Source: a virus
IMG/VR virus record: IMGVR_UViG_3300008262_000042
Span: 64,803-128,802 of that record
Direction: 5' to 3' (one strand)
Length of the DNA: 64,000 bases
The notes below the pieces were generated by a model, which saw only the letters and a program-made list of their open reading frames with translations, was not told where the DNA came from and searched no databases. Each line of letters begins with the position of its first letter. The stretch's first letter is position 1. Made by a program: the position numbers and the translations under genes. This document shows, piece by piece, positions 9,396-18,145 of the stretch.

Positions 9396-11264
9396 TTACC
9401 TCCCAGCTAATGCTGCTATTTGTGCACCAGTACTAGCTATAGTGGCGCTGTTACTTAATCTTGCTCCTATTGTGGATGATCCGGTTAAGCTAGTTACCGG
9501 AGTATTCCATATTTCGTTTGATACATTATAATTCGATGATATTAGTGTTGCACTACCTGTGTATATGTCTACCGGTACACCAAACGCTACAGATGATGTA
9601 GATGGTACAATCATTGTGCCTACCAATGCACCTGATGCATATGTTATGCCTTGTCTAACATCAGACGGTGATGGTACCCCTGATATTAGGTCTGTGCTAT
9701 ATAGTGTTTTGTTAACTGATACGCTCGGTGACGTAAATGTCCAATACGTAGCACTACCTGTTACTATTGTTAGTTTTGGTCCATAGAATGGTTGTATGCC
9801 TGTTGGTCCTGTGATGAATGGACCCGTGAGGCGGTTGGTGGCTGATGTTGATGTTGATGATATACCTACTGCACCTGAGCCGCCAGTTACTGTACCATTC
9901 ACATTTAGTACTGAAGCACCTGTTAGTGAGATGCCTGATGCTGCTCCGCCTGTTACAGACCCTGATACGTTCAGTGTTATGGCTGTTGCTGATGATATGC
10001 CTACGGCTGAAGCGCCATTTATACTGCCTGATATATTTACTGTTGGAGTTGAAGCTATATTAATAGCAGTTGCGGCAGTAGCACCTGAGCCACCTGTCAC
10101 TGAGCCAGTTACTGTTAATGATGTGCCTGAAAAATTGATACCGTGGTTTGTTGCAGTGGGGGAACCGCCTGTTACATTTCCTATAACAGTTAAACTTCCC
10201 GCTGTTTGAGATAGTCCCATATGTCGGGAATTACTATTAACCAAACTTCCAACTATATTACCTATAATGACTGTGTTTCCATTATTTGATAATAAGGCAT
10301 AACTGTCATTAAAAGTAGCACTATTAGTTATTCCTAATAGATTACCTCTCACTGTAATAGTTCCTGTTGATGTTTTATTAATACAGACTGCATTTGTAGT
10401 AGCTCCTCCTATAAAACTACTTCCAGTAATAATAAAATCACAAGCGCCTGTATGGTTTATTATTTGTGATGTAACGAAATTTAAACCTGCTATATTTGCG
10501 AATGGCGCACTAATATTCACAGTACCGGTAGTTGCTGTTACTGTTATCAAGTTAGTTGCACCAGCACTAATACCAGCAGCAACGCTAGCAGATATGCTTC
10601 CGCTATTGAAATTGAATGCTCCACCTGAGAAGTTTCCTGCGCCTGAGCCTGTTGATTCTGTTAGTTCGAGTTCATTTACTTGAGGAGAAACTCCTGTATT
10701 CGTCGTTAAAGTTATGTTTAACCTATAAAACGTATACGATAATGGGTTTGCTAATATTGCACTTGTATATACAGCGCTTGCTGCAAGAGAAGCTGTTACT
10801 GTATCTAATACTGTAAAAGTTATATTATTATTACTTCCTTCAAAGGTCCATTGTCTGGGGACAGCATTACCGGAATTTGGCATCCTTATAGCATACCTTT
10901 TAATATTTCTTGCTGTTGGAAATTCGTATGTTAGTATGCCTATATTAGCTGTATTACTTGCCCATGTTGTATTTGTATTTTGATCAAATGCTCTCCAAGG
11001 CTCAAATCCGCTTTGGAACGAACTAGCATATACAAATCCACTTGGTGTAGCATTACTTGTCATTGGTGGAGTTGTAATGTTGTCTACTATAAGCGGTGTT
11101 GTAGTACTGTTTAAGCTTTTAACACTTACACTTTGATCCATATTGACAGTATAGCTATTTGTATACACGTCATCCTCACCATTAGGAAATCCTAATTCGT
11201 AGAAGCCATTCCACGTTGAGCCAGTTGACCAGTTACCACTTTGTATTGCAAACCTTATTGCCAT
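9396..11264 (-). CDS. Tail adhesin, paralogue D (discoidin-like plus beta-helix)
   Basis: This encodes 622 residues, the longest copy. The N-terminus is RFAIQSGNWSTGSTWNGF with DDVYTNSYTVNMDQS. Residues about 65-205 form the discoidin-like block (TPPMTSNATPSGFVYASS, WTFEGSNNNITFTVLD, YTFYRLNITLT). Then come many GNITGG/GSVTGG repeats and the family C-terminus (SPSDVRQGITYASGALVGTM) ending IGARLSNSATIASTGAQIAA, which resembles the end of paralogue C (TTGAQIASYLL). Probable receptor-binding fibre or spike. It lies one base after MAQGT copy 2. Confidence 0.75.
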   Translation of the reverse strand: MAIRFAIQSGNWSTGSTWNGFYELGFPNGEDDVYTNSYTVNMDQSVSVKSLNSTTTPLIVDNITTPPMTSNATPSGFVYASSFQSGFEPWRAFDQNTNTTWASNTANIGILTYEFPTARNIKRYAIRMPNSGNAVPRQWTFEGSNNNITFTVLDTVTASLAASAVYTSAILANPLSYTFYRLNITLTTNTGVSPQVNELELTESTGSGAGNFSGGAFNFNSGSISASVAAGISAGATNLITVTATTGTVNISAPFANIAGLNFVTSQIINHTGACDFIITGSSFIGGATTNAVCINKTSTGTITVRGNLLGITNSATFNDSYALLSNNGNTVIIGNIVGSLVNSNSRHMGLSQTAGSLTVIGNVTGGSPTATNHGINFSGTSLTVTGSVTGGSGATAATAINIASTPTVNISGSINGASAVGISSATAITLNVSGSVTGGAASGISLTGASVLNVNGTVTGGSGAVGISSTSTSATNRLTGPFITGPTGIQPFYGPKLTIVTGSATYWTFTSPSVSVNKTLYSTDLISGVPSPSDVRQGITYASGALVGTMIVPSTSSVAFGVPVDIYTGSATLISSNYNVSNEIWNTPVTSLTGSSTIGARLSNSATIASTGAQIAALAGR

Positions 11265-11265
11265 A

Positions 11266-11499
11266 TTAGCTATATATTACACTAGCTCTATTGCTCCATG
11301 CTACGTTTTGTGCAGTAGCTGTTGCAACAGAACCAGAATCACTTATTGTTAATCTTGTTATTGACCATACACTATCACTTTCGGATGCACCTGAGTTGGC
11401 ATATCCTGCGTATTGCGTTACACTGCTTGTTCCGTCGTAGCGACGTGTAAGTGTGTTTGCAAACGGTATTGATGTTGTTGTAGAAGTTCCTTGTGCCAT
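11266..11499 (-). CDS. Small virion-type protein of the MAQGT pair (copy 2)
   Basis: This encodes 77 residues starting MAQGTSTTTSIPFANTLTRR. The C-terminal half (SDSVWSITRLTISDSGSV, WSNRASVIYS) matches the gene at 7745-8047, while the middle is shorter. Position immediately upstream of adhesin paralogue D suggests that the small gene and the adhesin were duplicated together. Function unknown. Confidence 0.65.
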   Translation of the reverse strand: MAQGTSTTTSIPFANTLTRRYDGTSSVTQYAGYANSGASESDSVWSITRLTISDSGSVATATAQNVAWSNRASVIYS

Positions 11500-11502
11500 T
11501 TA

Positions 11503-11832
11503 TTATGTTGTTGTTACTTCTTGTCCAAATAAATTAAATGAGCTTGATACTGATGAAGCTACAGTTACTACGTCTGTAGCAGCCATCGTTATACCAAACG
11601 TTGCTGCAAAGGTATCGTTAGCTGGTAGCGATACATTCTTATAGATGTAGTGTTTATCTTCTATAGCAGATCCACTTACTCTGATAGCTACATCGAACGT
11701 TCCTGATCCCGCAGTTAGGTTTGCTACTGTGAGTGTTGATACTACTGTTTGTTTCAATGCAGGTACAGTGTATAAATCTACTGCGCTACCTGTTGATACT
11801 ATCTGTCCTAATACTTTTGCTACGTTTGGCAT
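11503..11832 (-). CDS. Small beta-rich structural protein
   Basis: This encodes 109 residues (MPNVAKVLGQIVSTGSAVDL...). The pattern of alternating strands with a central DKHYIYKNVSLPANDTF and ending SSSFNLFGQEVTTT resembles small beta-sandwich virion proteins seen in many marine T4-like phages. I cannot name the family. It is spaced three bases before the MAQGT copy and four bases after the next fibre gene, in one operon. Confidence 0.65.
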   Translation of the reverse strand: MPNVAKVLGQIVSTGSAVDLYTVPALKQTVVSTLTVANLTAGSGTFDVAIRVSGSAIEDKHYIYKNVSLPANDTFAATFGITMAATDVVTVASSVSSSFNLFGQEVTTT

Positions 11833-11836
11833 ATTG

Positions 11837-12253
11837 TTATCCTCCCATTAATAGGAATATTTGTTGAAAATTGTCGTTTGATGCACCACCACCTATTGCT
11901 GATGATGCGGTGTAAAAGAATTGACCGGATGATGTGTTGTACATTATCACGTGTCCAGATCCAGTTCCATCAGTTACGCCGTTTACTGTTAGTGATCCGC
12001 TTATTGTTGTGTCAGTATTTACTCTAAATCCATTATTCGGTGATATAGATGCAGATACTGATCCTGATGATATTTGGGATAAGTTTAGGCCTACGATACC
12101 TGATGCTGGTATGTCGTATAGGTTTGCTCCTGAGCCTGAGAAACTAGATGATACAGATTGGGCTACTATACGTTCTGTGACGTTTAATGAGCCTGTTACA
12201 GTGGAGTTATTTAGCGCAATTATACCGTTGCGCGCTACGAATTCATTAGCCAT
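11837..12253 (-). CDS. Short tail-fibre-like protein
   Basis: This encodes 138 residues. It contains fibre-shaft wording shared with the larger genes upstream (TGSLNVTERIVAQSVSSSFSGSG, SGSLTVNGVTDGTGSGHV) and a glycine-rich end (IGGGASNDNFQQIFLLMGG). The composition, rich in Ser, Gly, Thr and Asn, suits a trimeric shaft or fibre tip. No catalytic residues are seen. An ATATTTAT box lies about 42 bases before the ATG, so transcription may restart here. Confidence 0.65.
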   Translation of the reverse strand: MANEFVARNGIIALNNSTVTGSLNVTERIVAQSVSSSFSGSGANLYDIPASGIVGLNLSQISSGSVSASISPNNGFRVNTDTTISGSLTVNGVTDGTGSGHVIMYNTSSGQFFYTASSAIGGGASNDNFQQIFLLMGG

Positions 12254-12296
12254 GTTTTGTATTTTAGTTTTCCCTATCCAACCAAATACTCAGTAA

Positions 12297-12304
12297 TAAA
12301 TATG
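12297..12304 (-). promoter_or_regulatory. ATATTTAT box before the short fibre gene
   Basis: The coding strand reads taacATATTTATtact in the 56-base gap between two fibre genes, about 43 bases before the ATG at 12253. Confidence 0.4.
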
Positions 12305-12309
12305 TTAAG

Positions 12310-12807
12310 TTAGATAAAAGTGCCAAGCATTTTTACAGTCCAACCAGATGATAATGCGTCAGCATTTACTTGAATATCGTTACCAATAAGCGTTGCTGTG
12401 AAAGATATATCTAAAGTATTTCCTATGTCTGTTGTTGATACATCTGTGTATACTACTGGTAGACTATCGTTCCATACAGCCATAAATTCACCTGCTCGTG
12501 CATTTGTGCTCTTATGTATTGTATATTTTCCAAAGAATGCTGTATAGGAACCAGTTGGTGTGCTGTATATGTTGTTTGATCCAACAATAGTTGATAATGC
12601 AGACTGTACGTTTGTTGCTGTACCATCTATATGTAGTGTACTGGTTACAGTAAAGTTGGAGCTGCTTTGTGCATTTATAGCATTTATAGCATTAGATGAT
12701 GATACAGCCCATGAAGCAGTACCATACAGGCTTCCGGAGAAAGCAACTGCTGTTACCGTATCTTGTACGCTAAGCGAAGAGGTTACTATGGGTTGAAATA
12801 TTCTCAT
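12310..12807 (-). CDS. Tail-fibre protein, short
   Basis: This encodes 165 residues. It has the fibre motif SGSLYGTASWAVSSS near residue 30, also present in the two large fibre proteins upstream, followed by a compact C-terminal domain (residues 75-165) with FFGKYTIHKSTNARAGEFMAVW that looks like a beta-sandwich knob. It begins one base after the stop of the 1135-residue fibre. I infer a partner or tip subunit of that fibre. Confidence 0.65.
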   Translation of the reverse strand: MRIFQPIVTSSLSVQDTVTAVAFSGSLYGTASWAVSSSNAINAINAQSSSNFTVTSTLHIDGTATNVQSALSTIVGSNNIYSTPTGSYTAFFGKYTIHKSTNARAGEFMAVWNDSLPVVYTDVSTTDIGNTLDISFTATLIGNDIQVNADALSSGWTVKMLGTFI

Positions 12808-12808
12808 T

Positions 12809-15800
12809 TTATGCTATCTGTGTTACTGTTGTTATTATTGATGGTATAGCTGGTACACTTCCTGCAGCTGCTACTGCTCTAAATATAGGCGCATCTGCGT
12901 CGTATAATTTCATCACTTCAAAATAATCTCCTGCACTAGCACTTACTACATGATTTAAAGCCAGATAGTGATACTCTGCTCTTCCTTGAAAGAAAACTGT
13001 ACTATTACTAACATTAGTTCCATTTTTTCTTAGCCATAAATACACATTTGTAGTAACATTAGTAGTTATCTCAACAGTTGTTGTTGCTGTTATATTGTAT
13101 ACTCCACCGTGTGGGATGGTAATTCTACTTCCGCTTACTATATTAACTCCTTGTGAATATACCGTCGTATCATAGTTAAAAGATGATGTTACGTTTACAC
13201 TTCCTGATTGTGATGTTGTACTGCTAAACTGACCGTAGTTGTATTGCTTTGTACCGTTTACATAAAATCCATCGTTTAGATTTAATACTGATCCTGAGTT
13301 TAATGTTAATGACCCTGTTATTACTGTATCACCTACTTGTGTAAGTGTACCTACGTGTGTTAGCGATCCGCTAATATACCCAAATGATCCAGTTGCTGCA
13401 TTAAATGATCCACTACCTAATAGTTGCATACCACCAGCTGATAGTAATATATTACCTCCTACATTTGAAATAAGAGTTGATGGGTTACCAGGCACATCTG
13501 ATTCTATACTGATTGATCCTGATTTTACAAATATGTCTTTCCACGGATTAGTTGCTGATCCTAAGCTAAATGAACTAGATACTGCTGGTATAATACTTCC
13601 GGCCATACTCACGCTGCCAGATATACCAACGCTACCAGTAAATACAGCGGGGCCTATGTTGGTAAATGTAGATGAACCTGATATTGTAAGTGATCCAGTT
13701 ACGCTGTAACTTCCTGTTAGTGCTTTTGAATTTGTCCAAAGAGATGCGCTATAAACCAATAGATCACCGTTACTCTCTGATGTTGTTCTTACATCATGTA
13801 GCTCTGTTAATTCAAAACCGTTTACTATGTTTACATAGATAACGCCTGTGGTAGCATTGTTTACTACTACAACACCTAATCTAACTTCGTGTAATGGAGC
13901 ATCAGGTGCTACATCTGTAAAAGTACCACTAGATGATAAAAATAATCTACTACCAACAGCTATACCGTTTGTGTTTATATTTGTTATTAACCCATTTGTT
14001 ATAACGTAGCCGTGTCTATTACCACCAGAGCCTGATATTGTTGTTGCTGCGAATCCTATTGTGCTTGCTGATGATGGATCTATTTCCCAGCTAGCTGTAG
14101 CTACTGTAGGTGTATTTCCTTGAGCTCCGTTTATATACACTATCTTACCTGCCTGTATATCCGCTCCTGTATTATTGTAAACTCTAACAACATTCTGATG
14201 TCCAACGTCAATACTGAAGTTGGGGCTTTCAGTATCAAGCTGCAATGTTTTTACTGTATCATCCCAATGTACACGACCTTCTAAATGAGATGGGTTAGTT
14301 GTTGTATTAAAATCAATATAATCTACTGTTGAGATTGATCCCGATACTACTAGATTTTGCGAATATGACGCTGTTTGAGCGTATGAAGCGCTTAGTGCAT
14401 TTAAAGTGTATGATGCTGTTGTAGCAAATGATGCTGTTCCTAATAATGAACCAGTAGCACCATTCACTAAAATCATACTACCGCTTATTGTTTGTGTACC
14501 TCTAAATATATTAGAACCAGTAGTCGCTAATGATGCGCTTTTAGCTACAAATATAGGATCTGTCTCAGCATAATAAGATGCCGTGTCTGCGTATGTAGCT
14601 AATAAAGAATATGAAGATGATAATGCATTTCCTGTTACGCCTCCAACAGATGCTATTGCAAATCCACTTTCTAAAGTTGGGAATGTAATTATTGCACTTG
14701 CAGTATCTATTAGTTGTATTGATTCTGGTATTACTTGATTATAATTTGAATCAAATACATTTATAATTGGAGTTCTAACGCCTAGATTATGAGTGAAATT
14801 CCAAGTATTTGAGTTACTAAATGATTGTGTTACATTAGAACCAGATAATATTGTTACACCTCCTACTCCAGTAGCAATCACTGTTACATTACCTACTCCT
14901 GTCGATGGTATTAATGATACTCCAGATCCTGCTATAAGTTGTGTTACGCCTCCGTTTGCCGCTATACCTGCTGTTTGTGCATAGCCAGCAAAGTCTGAAT
15001 TAATTGCATGAGAGGATGATATTATATTTTTAGCCCAACTAGCAGTTCCTTCTAAGCTACCTGTTAAGTTAGGTGCGTTTAATCTTGTATTAACATCAAC
15101 ATCGTTAGACGGTGTTATTGTTACAAGCGGATTTATACTAGAACTATTGAATAAATGTAGATTATATCCATCATTTATATTTCCTATCCACATATCATGA
15201 CCATGCGAATAGAGATAAGAATCATTTGCATCACCCAAGAAACCAGCATAGTTCTGGCTGTTGATACCCATGTCAATGTAGTTGTCTAATTCACTACCGT
15301 TATTGGCAGTTGCAACTACATCTGATGATGCGTTTGGTCCTTGGTTTGTATTTTGAATGTTTAGCTGTAGATAGTTATCTAAGTTACCTTTACCACTTAT
15401 TACATTAATTGATGATGTGCTCGGTTGCCAAACATATAAAGCTTCAGGATTGGCTTCTGTTGCTGCATCTTGGTTTATGATAACAGTTGAAGAGCCTGAT
15501 TGGTATAATGAACTTGTTGCTAGTGTTGTATCTGTAATAAAATAAGGTATATGCGGTGCTTTACCACCTAATATATTTGACGCTGTTGCAGCATTAGTTG
15601 CATTTACGGCATAGGATGATGACAGAGCATATGAAGCACTCACAGCATTTAAGACGTAGCTAGCAGTTTGAGCTAGTTCTACGTAAGAGGCTGTGTTTGA
15701 ATACGATGCACTTACAGCGTTTAAAACATAAGAGGCTGTACTGGCGTATGATGCACTTTGTGCTTGTTGTATATAACTTGCTGTCTGAGCTAACACTACG

Positions 15801-16216
15801 TAAGACGCTGTTTGTGCATTTTTTACATAGCTTGCTGTAGCTGCGGTTCCTAGTAACGACCCTGTGAAAGAGCCTGTGAATGATCCGGTGTTGTATGATG
15901 ATGTAAAAGCATTAAAGGATGCTGTTGTAGCAAATGTACCTGATACTGCTGTAAAGACTGGGTCTGTTTCGTTGTAGTTTTGTGCCCAACTAGCCGTTCC
16001 TTGTAGAGAGCCGGTAAATGTACCCCTAAAACTTCCTGAAAATGAACCAGATGAAAGCCCAATTGGTACTACTTCAATCCCACTAGAACCTGATTTTTTC
16101 ATATAAGCCAAACCATCATATGTATTAAGTGCTATCTCACCAAAATCAATAGATTCTGTTGTGGGAATTTTGCCTGGTACGCCACTACGACGTAGCTTAA
16201 GATACTGGTTTGACAT
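12809..16216 (-). CDS. Large tail fibre with TASY repeats and C1q/TNF-like knob
   Basis: This encodes 1135 residues. Residues 1-60 have an assembly-type N-terminus (YLKLRRSGVPGKIPTTESID). Residues about 95-210 carry repeated ATASYVKNA / QTASYVVLA / VSASYSNTA units, a helical or triple-strand shaft typical of fibres from uncultured Bacteroidota phages. The middle holds a domain with GYVITNGLITNINTNGIAVG and LFLSSSGTFTD. The C-terminus (about 1000-1135, starting near QYNYGQFSST) looks like a C1q/TNF-like jelly-roll knob: ITIPHGGVYNITATTTVEI, then ASAGDYFEVMKLY. It should be a homotrimeric receptor-binding fibre. All domain calls are visual. Confidence 0.8.
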   Translation of the reverse strand: MSNQYLKLRRSGVPGKIPTTESIDFGEIALNTYDGLAYMKKSGSSGIEVVPIGLSSGSFSGSFRGTFTGSLQGTASWAQNYNETDPVFTAVSGTFATTASFNAFTSSYNTGSFTGSFTGSLLGTAATASYVKNAQTASYVVLAQTASYIQQAQSASYASTASYVLNAVSASYSNTASYVELAQTASYVLNAVSASYALSSSYAVNATNAATASNILGGKAPHIPYFITDTTLATSSLYQSGSSTVIINQDAATEANPEALYVWQPSTSSINVISGKGNLDNYLQLNIQNTNQGPNASSDVVATANNGSELDNYIDMGINSQNYAGFLGDANDSYLYSHGHDMWIGNINDGYNLHLFNSSSINPLVTITPSNDVDVNTRLNAPNLTGSLEGTASWAKNIISSSHAINSDFAGYAQTAGIAANGGVTQLIAGSGVSLIPSTGVGNVTVIATGVGGVTILSGSNVTQSFSNSNTWNFTHNLGVRTPIINVFDSNYNQVIPESIQLIDTASAIITFPTLESGFAIASVGGVTGNALSSSYSLLATYADTASYYAETDPIFVAKSASLATTGSNIFRGTQTISGSMILVNGATGSLLGTASFATTASYTLNALSASYAQTASYSQNLVVSGSISTVDYIDFNTTTNPSHLEGRVHWDDTVKTLQLDTESPNFSIDVGHQNVVRVYNNTGADIQAGKIVYINGAQGNTPTVATASWEIDPSSASTIGFAATTISGSGGNRHGYVITNGLITNINTNGIAVGSRLFLSSSGTFTDVAPDAPLHEVRLGVVVVNNATTGVIYVNIVNGFELTELHDVRTTSESNGDLLVYSASLWTNSKALTGSYSVTGSLTISGSSTFTNIGPAVFTGSVGISGSVSMAGSIIPAVSSSFSLGSATNPWKDIFVKSGSISIESDVPGNPSTLISNVGGNILLSAGGMQLLGSGSFNAATGSFGYISGSLTHVGTLTQVGDTVITGSLTLNSGSVLNLNDGFYVNGTKQYNYGQFSSTTSQSGSVNVTSSFNYDTTVYSQGVNIVSGSRITIPHGGVYNITATTTVEITTNVTTNVYLWLRKNGTNVSNSTVFFQGRAEYHYLALNHVVSASAGDYFEVMKLYDADAPIFRAVAAAGSVPAIPSIITTVTQIA

Positions 16217-16270
16217 ATGTCAGGTATGGATTAGTATGTACTAATATTATGTATAGCTATGTAGCTAGTA

Positions 16271-16278
16271 ATAAATAT
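16271..16278 (-). promoter_or_regulatory. ATATTTAT box before the large fibre gene
   Basis: The coding strand reads tagcATATTTATtact in the 163-base gap 16217-16379, about 54 bases before the ATG at 16216. Nothing else is recognised in this gap. Confidence 0.4.
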
Positions 16279-16379
16279 GCTATTAATGTGTTCTCTCTAT
16301 ATTTGCTGCCAAGTTCCTATCCAAATAAACATTCCTATCTTTATTTTACCGTTTCTGTTAAATACGTAAAGTAAACCGC

Positions 16380-17825
16380 TTATGGTGGAGTTACGGGGAT
16401 GAGGGATGCATATGTCCAACCTGTTGCTCCATTTCCGGTGAATACATAAAATAGGTTGTTTATTGGATCTATAAACATAGAACCAATCTTAGGATTTAAA
16501 GGAAATATTATTCCGCCTTGAGAATCATTGCACGGTATCATTATCGATCCACTTCCGTTTGAATCTACATCTACTGTGAAGCCATCTTTTCTAGAAGTAT
16601 CATCTAATCCTATACCTACTACGAAATATGATGTGTCGTTGTTGTGTTGGTTATATTGGCCTGATACGTGTTGGTATGAACCTGATGCGATAGTTCCTTG
16701 TCCTTCTGCATGTGAACCGAATCCTATGGTTACTGCTCCTGCTCCTTCTGCATGAGAATAATCTCCAAATGCCAAAGCGCTGAGGCCCTCTACATGGGAA
16801 CTATCGCCTATGGCCATAGTACTAGAGCCTTCTGCATGTGAACCCACGCCTATAGCTTGTGTTAATTGTCCTTCTGCATGCGAATATGATCCTGTAGCTA
16901 GCGTTAAATAACCTTCAGCATGTGAATAAATGCCTGATGCTACAGCCCCTGTACCTTCTGCATGTGAACCTTCACTCCTAGCCCTTGTAAGACGACCTTC
17001 TGCATGTGACCAGTTAGCGCTCGCGGTAGTCAAATAACCTTCAGCATGAGAATAAGCGCCTGACGCATATGTCATATTGCCTTCTACATGTGATCCCTCT
17101 CCTATTGCTTGTGTAGAGTTTCCTTCAGCATGGGAATAGTCTCCTATTGTTTGTGTACTATAGCCTTCTGCATGTGAGTAACCTCCTATTGCTTGTGCGC
17201 CCCAACCTTCTGCATGTGAAAAACCGCCTATCGCTTGCGTAACAATACCTTCAGCGTGTGAGTAATTTCCCATTGCTTGTGTACTATTACCTTCAGCATG
17301 TGAGTAACTTCCCACTGCTTGTGTACTATTACCTTCAGCATGTGAGTAAGAGCCTGATGCTACTGTGTCTGTTCCTTCAGCATGTGAATAATCGCCAGAT
17401 GCAACTGTATTAGATCCTTCTGTATGCGAATATGCTCCTATAGCTTCAGTTGTATACCCATGTTGTAGGCTTTGACTTTCATATATATATTTAAACGCTT
17501 CACTGCCAAAGAGAGTACTTCCACTATTAAATTGAATTTGAGTATCAGATCCGCCTGGTATAGCTGGACTACTTGGTGCCCAAGAAGCTGATATAGCAAA
17601 GCTAGAAGTACCTCGTAATGAACCAGTTATACTAATGGCATTTAAGCTTCCAGATATATCTACAGATCCACTTAAAAGAACACCATTATTTTTAAGATAT
17701 AATCCGCTAGCGCTTCCACTACCATCCGTAATATTTTTAAAAGCATTAGTTACTAAACCATTATCGTCTGTTTTTAACAACGATTGGTATGTGTCTTTAA
17801 TTTTTTGTCCAGTTAATGATGACAT
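16380..17825 (-). CDS. Fibre/adhesin with SHAEG repeats (YadA-head-like beta-roll)
   Basis: This encodes 481 residues. Residues 1-129 form a fibre N-terminus with the shared motif ITGSLRGTSSFAISASWA. Residues 130-395 hold about 19 tandem 14-residue repeats built on G-x-YSHAEG-x-x-T-x-A-x, the pattern of the trimeric left-handed beta-roll heads of YadA/Hia-type adhesins. Residues 396-481 form a cap (SYFVVGIGLDDTSRKDGFTV) common after such heads. It is likely a trimeric host-binding fibre head. Repeat number could change by recombination. Confidence 0.8.
   Translation of the reverse strand: MSSLTGQKIKDTYQSLLKTDDNGLVTNAFKNITDGSGSASGLYLKNNGVLLSGSVDISGSLNAISITGSLRGTSSFAISASWAPSSPAIPGGSDTQIQFNSGSTLFGSEAFKYIYESQSLQHGYTTEAIGAYSHTEGSNTVASGDYSHAEGTDTVASGSYSHAEGNSTQAVGSYSHAEGNSTQAMGNYSHAEGIVTQAIGGFSHAEGWGAQAIGGYSHAEGYSTQTIGDYSHAEGNSTQAIGEGSHVEGNMTYASGAYSHAEGYLTTASANWSHAEGRLTRARSEGSHAEGTGAVASGIYSHAEGYLTLATGSYSHAEGQLTQAIGVGSHAEGSSTMAIGDSSHVEGLSALAFGDYSHAEGAGAVTIGFGSHAEGQGTIASGSYQHVSGQYNQHNNDTSYFVVGIGLDDTSRKDGFTVDVDSNGSGSIMIPCNDSQGGIIFPLNPKIGSMFIDPINNLFYVFTGNGATGWTYASLIPVTPP
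16641..17438 (-). repeat. 19 tandem 42-bp repeats encoding SHAEG units
   Basis: About 19 units of 14 codons occur in tandem within the adhesin gene; 18 keep the core SHxEG (with SHTEG and SHVEG variants) and the last is degenerate (YQHVSG). Neighbouring units such as GSYSHAEGNSTQAV and GNYSHAEGIVTQAI are close in DNA sequence, so slippage or unequal recombination could change copy number. Confidence 0.85.
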
Positions 17826-17841
17826 AATCTTATATAATTAT

Positions 17842-18144
17842 TTAATATTCTCCTAAATCTATTGTGTCAAAACTACCGCTATCTCCAAATGTATCTACGC
17901 CTTCTATAGTTATTGATCCAGTTGTATATACACTTGATGTTACATATGTAGATCCATGTATTACAAAATCTGGTATATTTGCTCTGCTACCTTCCCAAGT
18001 ACCTAATGCTTCATTCCAATTTTGATCAACATCTTCCCAATTTTGTAAACCCGCAGGAGTTTTAGATCCACTAAGAATTAACTGATCATTATTAGCATCA
18101 TAATGTAAATTGGATAATATTTGTTTTAATTTTAGTTTTGCCAT
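17842..18144 (-). CDS. Hypothetical fibre-cluster protein
   Basis: This encodes 100 residues (MAKLKLKQILSNLHYDANND...). The middle is Trp-rich (LQNWEDVDQNWNEALGTW) and the C-terminus has fibre-like wording (SVYTTGSITIEGVDTFGDSGSF). No family is recognised. It lies between the tail-completion gene gp15 and the SHAEG fibre, one base after the former. It could attach fibres to the virion; that is inference from position only. Confidence 0.6.
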   Translation of the reverse strand: MAKLKLKQILSNLHYDANNDQLILSGSKTPAGLQNWEDVDQNWNEALGTWEGSRANIPDFVIHGSTYVTSSVYTTGSITIEGVDTFGDSGSFDTIDLGEY

Positions 18145-18145
18145 A

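Noticed and set aside
16641-17438. CRISPR-like array
   Set aside because: The 42-bp periodicity is in frame and encodes 14-residue protein repeats; there are no unique spacers.
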